In this document: piece after piece, positions 38,514-49,696 of the stretch
Layout of the letters: the number at the start of each line of letters is the position of its first letter
How positions within the stretch are numbered: the first letter of the stretch is position 1
Assembly (NCBI GenBank): GCA_025602905.1
Contig: JAHLKI010000007.1
Location: forward strand, 558,001 to 622,000
Direction: 5' to 3'
From: Phlyctochytrium arcticum
Taxonomy: Eukaryota > Chytridiomycota > Chytridiomycetes > Chytridiales > Chytridiaceae
Length of the DNA stretch: 64,000 nt
Notes under the pieces: model-generated
What the model was told of the DNA's origin: nothing
Databases searched by the model: none
The model's input: only the letters and a program-made list of their open reading frames with translations
Position numbers and translations under genes: made by a program

Positions 38514-40984
38514 GGATTCTTGCTTACTCGCTCGCTCGCTGGTGCAGGAAGGAAAGTCCAGGAAAGTAACGGGGGAGAGCGAATCAAAGGGGATGACAGC
38601 GACGCGCAGCAGCAGCAGCAGCCAGCGACGCTTCGTTTCTAATAACAAAAGATGACCTCGCCACCCCTGGCTTTCTTCTCCTGGCGCTCTCTTCCCCAAT
38701 ACTCTCTCTATATCTTTAGTATATACTCTCCAGAAACAACGATGCTCCTTCTCCTCCTCCTCCGACGACGACCACCGCCGCCGCCGCCGAGACTGGGTAA
38801 TACTCGTAGCAGGCGAATATAGAACAAACAGTCCTGAAGGGTTGGAAACCCTGCGAAGGAATGGAAAGTCCACCGTTTGGAGTATTATTTCTCGCGCAAA
38901 GTTACAAGCTTTCCAGGCAGCGCTTCCCCGAATACTCTGCCGGGCCCATTAACTGATGTGATTGCTCCCGGCGGTGTTTCTGATCTTGTTGGTCTCCAGT
39001 TAATCATACACTGCCTTATACTCGAGTACACTCAGTGCTCAGTGCTGGCTGGAGGGGGAATCCTCGCTGTTCCCTACTCGATCGAGTAGACAGATTCCAA
39101 TAATGGCAGATCTCGCCAGTTCACTGCCAATGTCGGCTGGCTCCGCCCATTCACAGAATCACAAACGAAATGTTTGTGATTTACTTAGTGATTCAAATAC
39201 ATTCCAACACACAAATAATGCGATTCTATCATCGATAGCCTCGCTCTCACAAAATGGTGGATCTATGGCTCTGTATCTATATCTCGCCCATTTTGATTTC
39301 TCCGATTTCTCCAGTCCTGTCGTGCACATACATTCCTTTATATGTGTGTACTGAACGCTCGATGCATAAGAATAACCAGATCTCGAGTATTATATACGAA
39401 GTATACGAGCATGATACATAAGTCAGCCTCAAAGAACACACAGCACGCGCCAGTGGCCAGCGCCAATTATAGAGAATCCGTCCCCCCTCTCGCACAAAAT
39501 GCTCCCCCCCTTTCTCCCAGAACGCGTCCGCGTCAAATCTCAGAACGCGTGGTGGATCTCTCCCGCTTCGGCTATTGTGTTCGGGTTGAACCCTCGCTTA
39601 CTCGCCGATTGCAAAACCAGATCAGATCACCAAAGAGCTTTCTTTCCTTTGACATTTTGGAATCTCCAACTGTCTGTGGACTGGAGGAGTCCAAGTCCAG
39701 TAAAGGACTATCGCTTGGAGTAACATCGAGTGCATTCAACCTATCCCCTAGACAAAGAGGAACCCAACTGAGTCCAGCAAAAACACTCACTGCAAGGAAT
39801 CACGATGCAGGCTGCAACTTCAACGCTCAATCCACCTTCCGTTCTTATGTTGGCATTGACACCCCCATGTGCAACATGCATTTTCGTCCTGTGAGATGCT
39901 GGGAACCAACTATATATCCGTTCGGGAGAAAATCGCTGAAAGCGCGTAGTTGAACTTCAAGATCTCTGATTGTGGAAAGCACCTTGTCAACGGTATTTGC
40001 GATGGATCACAAAAGAACGACTGAATCGTGCCTTGAAGGATAATCCAGAGCATGGAAACATTATGGTCTGCAAAATGCCACTTTGTAGATTGACTCGTGT
40101 CGTTGTGTTGGGCAATGGGCGATCGCAGGCGCCTAAAATCATGTTTCCCGAGCCCAGTATTCCAAAATTCGAATTTCAGCATGTTGTCATCAGGCATACA
40201 TGTAGCTACGGAATTGGGTCGTGGGGATGATATACACCAACTTACCCGAAACGACTGCGCACATTCAACGGCACTGACAAGAGAAACGACCCTCTGCCCT
40301 TGACGCATTCGAGAGGCAAGATCGGTTGTAGTGAACTACGACGTCTTGAACATGCATATCAATGTCACCCCCAAAGATTGTAATACGTACTTTTTCAGGT
40401 CCGGCCTGGATGATAAAGTATGTGAAAATGTATCTCCCGAACCCGTCTGCACTGAGCGTGCTCATGACATAGGGTGCTAACAAGCTGTATCCACCGTTCT
40501 GCAGCGGTTCCCCACATGGATCTGTTATAGATGCGAAAAGTCCTCAAGCGGTATGAGAATTGGAATACGTAAACCACTTGGACCCAATAAGTGACTGCAA
40601 TCCAAATTCCCTCAAACATGTACAATCCCCATTACCAGATCTGTATGCATTCGCCCGGCTACACTATACATGTCACACGAAATACCAGAGCATGACGCTC
40701 GACTACACAGGCATGCAAATCGTCCTTCTAAAGGTGTAATGCAACGAGTATTGAGACAAGCCGACTGCGCACTTTGTCAGTTTGCATTCCCACGGCTGAA
40801 ACTAACTGCCTGACCTTGGGAACATTATTAACTTCATTGAACTTGACCTCCATTTCTTCTGTACGTACAGTACACCCATGCTACCCTTCGATGAGGTTGT
40901 CCCCTGCTGTCCCCTGCCTGCTACCCGGTTCTACAGGATTTATCAATGTGCGATATCAAACGGTGAACGTTCGTGCAGCGTTCG
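38514..40984. other. start of the accessory region; no gene supported
   Basis: About 2.5 kb with no conserved gene. The first part, to about 38,880, is the likely promoter/5' leader of the zinc-finger gene. A + ATG frame of 203 codons (39342-39953) is the longest but has no motif or splice support. From about 40,985 the module A repeats begin. Confidence 0.4.
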
Positions 40985-41690
40985 TTCTCACTTACGTAAA
41001 CCTTATCCTAGGGGTGGAGATTCTGCCAACTCTACACGACCAGTCCCACACAACACCACAAATGGCGATGCAGCACCCCTATTCGGAAGAGTTTTGTCTC
41101 GATTGGGGTCAAATGACTATTTTGGTAAGGGTCTCCCAAGTTGGATTTACCACTGACTCACCACACAAAAGGTTGGATTTCGCTGAAACTGATGATACCT
41201 GCACATATACACGGAGACCGTTGTTATTCAGTACTTTGACTCTGTTATGGGAGACTGAAGGACCAAATTGGGGTGTCTTGGGCCGAATGCGGATTGGAGG
41301 TTGAGTTCTCCACCGACAACGGGACCTTGGCGGGGTGGCGGACGGGACTGAAACTACACGGCAAGTCCCTCACAGCACCAAAAATGGAGATGCAGAACCC
41401 TTATTCGGAAGATTCTTGTCTCGATTGGGATTGAATGAGTATCTTCCAAGGGTCTTTCAGGTTGGATTTCCCACTGACTCACCATGAAAAGGTTGGATTT
41501 TGCTGAAAATGATACTTGGACATATACACGGATACCCTTGTCACTCGCGACTTTAGTCCTATTTTGGGAGAGTAAGGGACCGACTTAGGGGTGTTTTTGG
41601 CAGGATGCGCATTCAAAAGTGAGTTCCCGAGGAGGCTCCAGGTTCGAACACTTTTTCAAACATACACCGACAACAACCTTTGCCGAATTG
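40985..41690. repeat. Module A repeat, two tandem copies
   Basis: Two imperfect tandem units, about 40985-41310 and 41310-41690. Shared landmarks in order: GGAGATTCTGCCAACTC (first copy), GGCGATGCAG / GGAGATGCAG, TTCGGAAGA, TCTCGATTGGG, GTTGGATTT, CACTGACTCACCA, ACATATACACGGA, GGGAGA and GAATGCGGATT / GGATGCGCATT. A third, single copy lies at 45075-45540. Read on the - strand, units keep similar amino-acid strings (see findings), suggesting they derive from a protein gene. Confidence 0.75.
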
Positions 41691-42245
41691 AGGGTGTTTC
41701 TGGCTGAATGCGGATTGAGGCAGGGCTTCCCTGCGGCCGCGAACCGCCGGCCAGATTTGGGTTAATGACGAGTAGTCTTTGCCCCAAGTTTTTTTCCTAT
41801 CAAGTTTGCATATGAAACTTCTCCCGAATCGCACAGGATTGCAGGAGCGGTTTTCAAAATAGATTTAGTGAGGATTTTGTATGTGGAGCGCATACGGAAA
41901 TCTTATCGATTTCGTCTTTATCATGTAACATCTGACCATTGCCACCCCACCTTTTGCACAAAATTGTGCTTAACTTTTTTCGCATATCGTCTCATGGGCT
42001 GTAACTTTAAGGGGTTGCTGAATACATGTATATAACTCATCTGCCAAGCGGGTAGCTCCCACATGCAGCTGTGTACGAAGTTCTGCTTAGGGTGGAGAAT
42101 CTCAATTATTGTGTTGAAAGAGTATTGAGTAAGAACATGTTAGGAAACAGTGGTGAAAGAGAGCAATGAAAGAAAAGATGTGCACGACAAATGCGCAGTA
42201 GTCTAGAGACGAGAGATTCAAAAACAGAAGTGATGTATTCAGAAA
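41691..42245 (+). repeat. Module B repeat, copy 1
   Basis: First of three copies (others 52110-52755 and 62391-62822), all in this orientation. Landmarks: CCAGATTTGGGTTAATGAC, GTATGTGGAGCGCATACGGA, CATCTGACC, CTTAACTTTTTTCGCATATC, GCTGTAACTTT, a TATA-like ATGTATATAAC, then CTGCCAAGCGGGTAGC and GACAAATGCGCAGTAG. No coding frame is shared between copies. It follows directly after the module A pair. Confidence 0.75.
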
Positions 42246-42381
42246 GAGGGATCTAGAGCTAGAGAAGAATGGAAAGGTGTTCGAAAAAACCAGAATCGCC
42301 AATCCCATAAAGTCTCGTGAAGATTCATGAAATAATAAAATTGCAGGTACGTATATACAAAAAAATGCAAGAAATCTCAAT

Positions 42382-44704
42382 CTACAACTCGCAAATACTG
42401 TACGTGTACGGGTCAAGGGATTTTGTCATGATCTTGGATGGTGTAAAGTCCATGTCGCCGTCCATGAAAAGTTTCAACATCTGACCGCTGAAGCCACTGA
42501 CCATTGCGACGCCCTTGGTAGAGTTGACTGCGGGAAACGAGACAGCGTTGCCAGTGGACCGATTTTTTCCCCTGAGATTCCAATAGACAATGGATGGAAG
42601 CGTGTAACCGGCCGTGGCAAATTTAGCGGCTGCTCCATCGTGTAGGGTGGTCCAGGTTCCTGCTTGGTCTGTCGCCTCATCAAACTCCATGTCCGAGAAT
42701 ACAAGAAGAGTAGAGACCATTTCGTTGGCGGGCAAATTTCTGCCGATGGCCGTTTGCAGGAGAAGGTCAAAGACAGCCTCAAAGTTGGTGTTCATGTCCC
42801 ACTGCATGTCCGCGATTGCTTCAACCTTGTCCTTGAGTGTTCCGGCGGTTGGGACCTTGAAAAATTCCGGCGTCTGAGAAAAGGTGCAGAGAAGGCCGTC
42901 GAATGGTGGTTCGGCGACTTGCGAGCAGAGCAGGCCCAGAGCAATGCAAACATCCAGGGGCTCGCCCATCGTAGAGCCAGAGACATCACCAATAGCCGTG
43001 GCGTGTTTGAGATGTCCAACCTTCTTGATACGCTGCACGTACGAGTTCCACTGGTTCTCGCGCAGCAAAGTGGTATCCGCCGACTCGTCCTCCACCAGGT
43101 TCTCGCAATCCCACTGACTCGACCAAACTTCTGACACAAGCTGATGCGGTTTGAGCGACCCAGCAGCAATGGTTTTCTCCCCCTTCGATACCGCACCCAA
43201 ATACTCTGTGAACCGTTCCTCGTCCAGCTCTTGAAACTTGGGTCGATTTCGGCGCATGGAGTGTGCGGGGACATGCTCGTAGTTGATCTCACCCGCTTGC
43301 CCATAGCCCAGATGTGTCTCGACTACCTTTGTGTGCTTGCGCAATGGAACAATGTAGGCTTTGTTGTACTTGATGCGGACGCGCACAACAAAGTTCGACC
43401 AAGATTCTGTGGGACCGGGTTTGGCATCATTGGCCAGGATCTGAGCGATGGTGGAAGCAATGAACGTAGCCTTGTCGTGGTGTCCGCCAAGAGAGGGAGC
43501 CCATTTGGAAGCCAAGCCTCACCGTTTGCCTGCTTCCATCTTGATCTTGTCTTCATGAAGGGCCTGAGCAAACAACTGCGCAATCTTGATGTGAACCCGG
43601 CGATAAAGTGAATCGGACACAAAGCGGGTTGCCAAGTTCTTGGACTGAGCCGCTCGCTTCTCACGACGTAGCTCACTGGCCTTTTCCTGTTCTACCCTCA
43701 TAGCACTCTCATTCAGCTGGATGATCTTTTGCAGATCGCGCTTGACTCCTCCAGATTGCCGCTCCTTTGCCAGTCGCTGGGATCGCTTCCCGTGCCGAAG
43801 TGCCGTGCCGACCAGGGTTTCATTGTGATGGGATTGGTAGTTTTCAAGCTGGTTTTTTCAGACTTGGAGGCGTATCGTCCAAAGAAGTTGATGATACGGT
43901 TCTTGGGGAATGCAGCCAGATTCTTTTCTCCGATGGTTGCGGTAGTTTTGTTGTTGCGCTTGGTGTCCAACAATTGCCCCTTGGCCAGCATGACTTGCCA
44001 ACCCTTCTTTTGCCGAGCTACCATTGCAGTCTTGTGAGATTTTTGCTGCTGACAATCCCGGATCCTGCCAACAGAAACTGCATGTGCGTCTTCTTCAATG
44101 GTGACCCGAACGAGATAGTTGAGCAAGTCCTTCCAGTACCCAACCCGCGGGACCCATCGCAGATTAGCCAAAAGAGTTTCCGGATGACGCCTATACAGCC
44201 ACAAGAGTGCATCGCTAAACTTGTCCGCATCGCCCTTCCCGCTCCGAATGTCCCGCAAGTGAAAAATGCACCGAAGCGCAGTTTGTGGATCCTGGGTCCA
44301 TGCCGCGTCAAGTAGTGTCCTTGGGTGTATCGGGGAGCACAGTGGTGTAAAAGTCCAGATGGGCATCGAGGGAGGTCTTGTAGGCATTGGCACCGTTCTC
44401 TGTCGTTGACCGGGCGGCGAGGTTCTCAATCATCTCAACAAAGCCAGAGGTGGGTACAGAGCTGGCGGGTTCATCTTCTTGTGCTGGATCCGCCGGAAAC
44501 TTTGAGTCCTGTCATGGCATCCGCCACTTCCCCAAGATCGATCCAGTCTTCGTCATCCGCTGGGTGCTCTTGTTCGGTCGTGTCCGATGCGTCTCGAACG
44601 AAATATGGGCGCAAAGTGGGGAGATGGACCTCGGGGAGGCTGTAATCGGGCAAAACTGGGGCAGGGGCAACCGAGACCAGTGTAGGAGCAACTTTTTGTG
44701 TCAT
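42382..44704 (-). pseudogene. DUF2828 / vWA-domain protein gene, disrupted
   Basis: A recognisable DUF2828-family protein (TROVE-like helical N-half plus von Willebrand A C-half, function unknown) split over several frames. From the 5' end: MTQKVAPTLVSVAPAPVLPD (44704-44471); then another frame with SGFVEMIENLAARSTTENGA and HLDFYTTVLPDTP; then a third with RTLLDAAWTQDPQTALRCIF, HLRDIRSGKGDADKFSDALL and LLANLRWVPRVGYWKDLLNY (to about 43800); then a fourth to an in-frame TGA at 43519-43521, after which LASKWAPSLGGHHDKATF continues to the stop at 42382. The vWA half keeps a MIDAS-like DVSGST, MNTNFEAVFD and VFSDMEFDEA. The shifts at about 44500, 44320 and 43810 leave no room for normal introns, so either the gene is decaying or the assembly has several errors. 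The long intact 3' frame suggests recent inactivation. Confidence 0.7.
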
Positions 44705-45074
44705 ATCCGTGTTGATGATGAAGAAGGGTAGACGACTAGCGATGAGGAACCAAAGTAAAGATTAAAATATTTTGTCCCGCGCGCGTTCTACTTATGGCCA
44801 CGAAGCCCGATATGGTTTTCACAGGGAGTTACGAGTTGTCTTGTGCTTGCGCAACATACCCGCATCCAAAATCTGGTGGGGAATTGTGACTTGGACTCAT
44901 TTTGAAAGCCAAAACCCGCGTAACGGCTATTACCCCAAGTGCGTCCCTGGGGAAGTCACACCCTAAATCGCGCAGCTCTTCCGTCCTTGTCTTCCGGCTC
45001 AACCTCCACAGGTGTGCATGCCAGGTTACTGACCCTACTCTTTGTGCGTAGTTAACAGAGTGCGAATATGGCCT
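44705..45074. other. 5' flank of the DUF2828 locus
   Basis: About 370 bp with no supported frame, between the broken DUF2828 gene start and the module A single copy. Presumed promoter of the former gene. Confidence 0.35.
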
Positions 45075-45540
45075 CAAAGAGGTGAACGTACGTTGGTACG
45101 TCGGTGTTCCTTCTTGCTCGACGCAAATCCCTTACGTAACCCAAAAGTCCAAATTCCCAGGGGTGGAGATTCCCCCAAGTCTATGCGACCAGTCCCTCTA
45201 AACACCAAAATTGGCGATGCAGAATCTCTTTTCGGAAGATTCACATCTTCATTGGGATGAAATGACGATTTTGCGCAGAGTCTGCAAGGTTGGCTGACCC
45301 ATTGACTCACAACAAAAAGGAGGGATTTTGCTTCAACCGATACCTGCAAATGTACACGGACACCTTTGTCACACTCCCTGGTTTGGGAGACTAAAGGACC
45401 GAGTTGGGGGTGTTCTTGGCTGAATGTGGATTGAGAAGCGAGTTCTCCACTGACAACGGGATCCCGGCGGGACGGGGGACGGGACAGGATTTACACGACG
45501 ACCCTCACTCAATGCCAAAACAGGAATGTTCACTCTGTTT
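45075..45540. repeat. Module A repeat, third copy
   Basis: Single unit homologous to those at 40985-41690: GGGGTGGAGATTCCCCCAAG, GGCGATGCAGAATCTC, CATTGACTCAC, TGTACACGGACACC, GGGAGACTAAAGGACCGAG, TTGGCTGAATGTGGATTGAG and GGCGGGACGGGGGACGGGAC. Same orientation as the first pair. Confidence 0.7.
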
Positions 45541-45689
45541 TCGGGAAACTTTCTGCCCCAATGAGATAAAATAATCACCTTCGTGGGGTACGATAGTTCA
45601 GGACACTCGTTTGGTGAGTTCTCAGAATTTCAGACGCAAGCTCTCGCGTTCACACCGATGCACAGAAGACCATAGTTGCACATATTAAC

Positions 45690-47660
45690 CAGACGTGGAT
45701 ATTCTGTTGGCGATGAAAGCAAACCTGTTCCGGAAGAGTTCTTCATTGCTTCTCCGATCAGAGAACTTTCCAAGGTCCTATGGAGCTTGCTTCTATGTCG
45801 CGATGTGCGTACAAGAAGAGTCGAGCGACAAGCCTGTTTTGTGTTTGACACTGTTTGCATTCCCTCGTATCACTCCTCAGGTGGTCACCATGCCGTATAA
45901 CTCGGCCGACTGTGTCTTCCTATTTCTACGCGTCAACATCAAGGTGATGGGACATCCATCGAAAACGTTTCAGAGTAACCGCATAGTTCTTCGACGCATC
46001 ACCACCACCATCCTGTCTTTTTCCCGTCTATGAAATATGCCGTTTGCTCAAAAGCATCCGGAAACGACGGTTTACAGTCCAGAAAATTATCGGTTTCGAT
46101 TCTACTTCGCCCGATACCCACCACACAACTCTCCCCTGCTTCCAAATCTATATCCGTCAAAATGCCATACCAATCCAGTACGAAAATATCCCGAAAAGGA
46201 ATAAACTTTCCACACGACCGGGTCGGCCAAGCAGGAGTGGGCAGATTCTGAATCTGCCCATTCTGCTTCAGATTCTGCTTCGCCCCCACACCTCCACCGT
46301 TCCTAAAAACCAAATCCGTCAACATGTCAAACCAATCCGCCACGGAAATGTCCCGAAAAGGGGTAAATTCTTTGAAAGACTAGGTCCCCTAAGCAAAGAC
46401 TACGGCAGAGTGGGCAGATGTGGGCGCACGGCTCAGCCCGCTCGAATCAAGATAAGATCGATCTTTCCGCCAGCCCGAGTCTGCGACTCCATTTGAGTCG
46501 TGAATTTAATGGAAAGTAACCCATGCAGCTTTACCTACTATAGGTGTCTTGTTTGCGGATCACCAGGAAGGCTACAAAGACTAAAGGTGATGAATGTAAG
46601 GAAGGGGACAGCTCGAACGTTCGACCATTCATGTTTTTGCTCAAAGCATATACACTTCAATTTCGGCCCTCGATATTTGGTTCGGCAATCACCTGGTGAG
46701 AATAAGACGGCCCTCAATGATGCTGATACCGCATGCTTGTGGAAACCCGCTCGGATTTCACAAGGTCAAGTGGTTCATGCGGTTTCCGACAGATGAGTTG
46801 AATCGTCCTGCCATTACTGCTGCCATGCCATGCTCAACAAGCTCCACGTCCACAAATCCTGCCCTTAGCGACGATGAACTACCCATCTCAGCATTCATCC
46901 CAACCCCCTTGAGCGTTTTTCTTCTTGTCCTGAGGGACGTGGGAAATTCTGAGCCGTGGGTATAGTGCATGACAAAGTAAAGATAACATCCCCGTCGTTG
47001 TTACAGACCATCCATCTGACTGTTTGACCTCCCATGGATATTTTGTTGGCGAAGAGAGAAAAACCTGTTCTGAAAGACTTGCTTTCCTTCTCCGATCCGG
47101 GGAACTTTATAAGGTTCTATGAAGTGTGCTGCAACATCGCAAAGTCCAAGCAGAGACTGCCGACCAACCTGATTTCTGCGTTGGGAAGTCGCATCCTCTC
47201 GTATCACATCTGGTGGTCGTTTTTGGTTGTGGGAAATATAGTAGGAGGGTTGTAAAGTTGAATTGATACCCTTGTCGACCTGACACCTCCACGTCTGATG
47301 CGGAACCATCATTGTTGCTCAAAGCCTACTTTCTATGCCGGCCCTCGATATTGTTTCCAATCTAGACTCTCAGCTCTGTTTTGAAAATTCAATGACGGTC
47401 ATACCCCATGTTTTATAGTACGCTGTGAAAAACACCGGATTTCACAAAGTCTGCGAGTGAGTTCTGGATTCTGCTACCAGTGCCTACCACGCTCAGCAAA
47501 ATCCACGTCCACAAAACCTTTTTTACGCGACCTGATCGGCGATGAAATACCTACCACAGCATTCATCCCAACCCCCTTGAGCGTTTTTCTCCCTGTCCTG
47601 AGGGGCGTGGGAAATTCTGTGGCCGCTATATAGGTCATATAGACCCCTTGTCGTGCCATG
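45690..47660. repeat. Duplicated D-E-C block (two copies)
   Basis: Copy 1: D at about 45694-45900, E at 46620-46690, C at 46812-46985. Copy 2: D at 47034-47240, E at 47305-47360, C at 47492-47660. Landmarks: GGATATTCTGTTGGCGA / GGATATTTTGTTGGCGA (D), TTTTTGCTCAAAGCAT / TTGTTGCTCAAAGCCT and GGCCCTCGATATT (E), CATTCATCCCAACCCCCTTG and TGAGCGTTTTTC (C). E-to-C spacing is the same (about 180 bp) in both; copy 1 has about 650 bp extra between D and E. No coding capacity seen. Confidence 0.65.
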
Positions 47661-47879
47661 CCATCTGTTGTTTGACCTTCTCATTCTTCAGGCCGCATAC
47701 ACATCAAAAGACGAGAGTGGAGCTCCCTGATGTTTTTGAAATGAAACAGATGTTCCCACCCTCCCTCATTCATATAGATTCCCAAATTCTTTCACAACCA
47801 TGAAAGTGGACGAGAGGGGAAGAATGAGATTGGCACAATCTTTTTTGAGAAAAAAAAGGCAAAGTTTTCCCACGCCCAA

Positions 47880-48985
47880 AAACGACGGCCTAGCGGTCTG
47901 CTTCGCCCGATACCCACCACCCAACTCTAACCCTTCACGAAATCCAACCCGTTTAGAAACGTTCCCAATCCGGTCCTCTCAATCCCCAAAAAAGGAGTAA
48001 ACTCTTTACTCACCCAGGTTATGGGGCAACACTGCTGTGAGGCGGGCGCGCGCTGTCTTCCTCGCCCCATACCCACCGCACAACTCTCCCCGTCCCCAAT
48101 TCTATACCCGTTAACATCCATTCCCCAATAAACTCCTAATGCACCCGGGTCGTCGGGGCAAGAGTACAGCAGAGCGGGCGCGCTCTCTTCTTCGCCCGAT
48201 ACCCACCGCACACATCTCCCTTCCGCAACTCCATACCCGTTCCCAGGTCGGTTCTTTCAACCCGTCAACATCCATCTCCAACCCAGTTCTCCCAACCCCC
48301 AAAGAGGAGTAAACTCTCAACTCGCCTAAGTCGTCGGGGCAACAGTACAGCATACCCACCGCACACATCTCCCTTCCGCAATTCCATACCCGTCCATGTA
48401 CGTTCCCAGGTCGGTTCTTTCAACCCCCAAAATGGAACAAACTCCTAACTCACCCGGGTCGTCGGGGCAAGAGTACAGCAGAGCCCGATACATACCGCAC
48501 ACATCTCCCTTGCGCAATTCTATACCCGTCAACATCCATTCCCCAATCCGGTCCCCCAAAAAGGGATATATACTCTTTCCTCACCCGGGCTGTCAAGACA
48601 AGAGCACAGCAAGAGTGGGCGCGCTGCGCTCTCTTCTTCGCCCGATACCCACCGCACACGTCTCCCTTCCGCAATTATATATACCCGTCAACATCCATCG
48701 CGCAAGACGCTGTAAAGTGGGTGCGCTCTTGTCTTCTTCGCCCCAATACGGCGATACACACACCGCACAACTCTCCCCTTCCGCAACTCGTCCTCACTCA
48801 TCCGGACCGTCTGTCAACGCTTACCGCACAGCCCTCTCCCAAATCCATACCCGTCAACATTCACCCCCAATCCGGTCCTCTGAACCCCCAAAAAGGGATA
48901 AACTCTCACTTCACCCGGGTCGTCAGGAGCAAGACTGCTGTAAAGCGGGCGCGCTCAACCTTGGCGGCCGGAGCGTACACCAAAG
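47880..48985. repeat. GC-rich tandem array, about 7 imperfect units of 100-210 bp
   Basis: Units begin near 47905, 48060, 48190, 48350, 48484, 48636 and 48735. Each carries CGATACCCACCGCACA or a variant, CTCCCTTCCGCAA, TACCCGTCAACATCCA, AAAGGGATAAACTC or similar, TCACCCGGGTCGTC, GGGGCAAGAGTACAGCA and AGCGGGCGCGCT. A related, more diverged segment lies at about 45,990-46,400. The - strand frames share YSCPDDPGELGV-like strings between units but contain stops, so coding is doubtful. Confidence 0.75.
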
Positions 48986-49696
48986 ACCCCACTCCCCCTC
49001 CGAATTCATCCATCCATCCTCCTAATTCAGCACTCAACCCCTCCAAAACAGTCCGAAACCCCGATTCTTCCTGTACATCACAGGTTTTTAACGGAATTTT
49101 GTGTAGTCAGGTCCCAAAATCCCTTAACCCCCTCAAGCTGTTCATCTCTTCCCACTCAAGCCATTATTCTTCCCAAACCAAGAGTCAAACCATCCATTTT
49201 CGGCATCAAACCGATCCCCCCCGTGTTTTTCGTGACCCGCGGGGCCGATTGTAGGGCAAAAGTTGACCGCGACCGACTTGTCTATTTTTCACGCGGAGAG
49301 GGGGTAAAGTAATCATTTAGGCTGAATTGGGATGAGTGGTGGCCTGAAACGGAGTAAGTATGGACGGTTTTGGGGTAAATATTCGCGCAGAGGGGTCAGT
49401 CTTCATCCACAGCGCAATAAATAACTGACTTCTCGACCAAAAAAAACCTTCAAATGCAGAAATGATACCAGATTTCAAACAGACAGAGACTTCCCATCTG
49501 TAAAACAGTTCGCATCCACGTAAACGGATAGAAATAAACGCCAAACACTCATATCGTCGCAAAGAAATAATATGACAAGAAAATATACATTCGATACGTG
49601 CGTTTGTGTAAAAAATACATAAAGAAAAGGTAGGGTAGAGGGGAAAAGTACATGGGTAAGATACAATGTCCATAATAAGGTAACATCCAATTAAAA
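48986..49696. other. gene-free stretch beyond the array
   Basis: C/T-rich single-copy-looking sequence, then AT-rich sequence next to the hydrolase 3' end. No motif found in any frame. Confidence 0.35.

Noticed and set aside
39342..39953. 203-codon + frame in the accessory region
   Set aside because: Has an ATG but no domain, no splice context, no repeat of the frame elsewhere and lies in low-information sequence.
41630..41665. GGTTCGAAC as a possible tRNA T-loop
   Set aside because: No A box or cloverleaf around it; it lies at the end of a module A repeat.
48326..48674. Minus-strand ORFs within the GC-rich array as genes
   Set aside because: Short frames that follow the repeat unit and are broken by shifts from unit to unit; no start or splice support.
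47880..48985. CRISPR-like array
   Set aside because: Units are 100-210 bp and imperfect, without short identical repeats or unique spacers, and the genome is eukaryotic.
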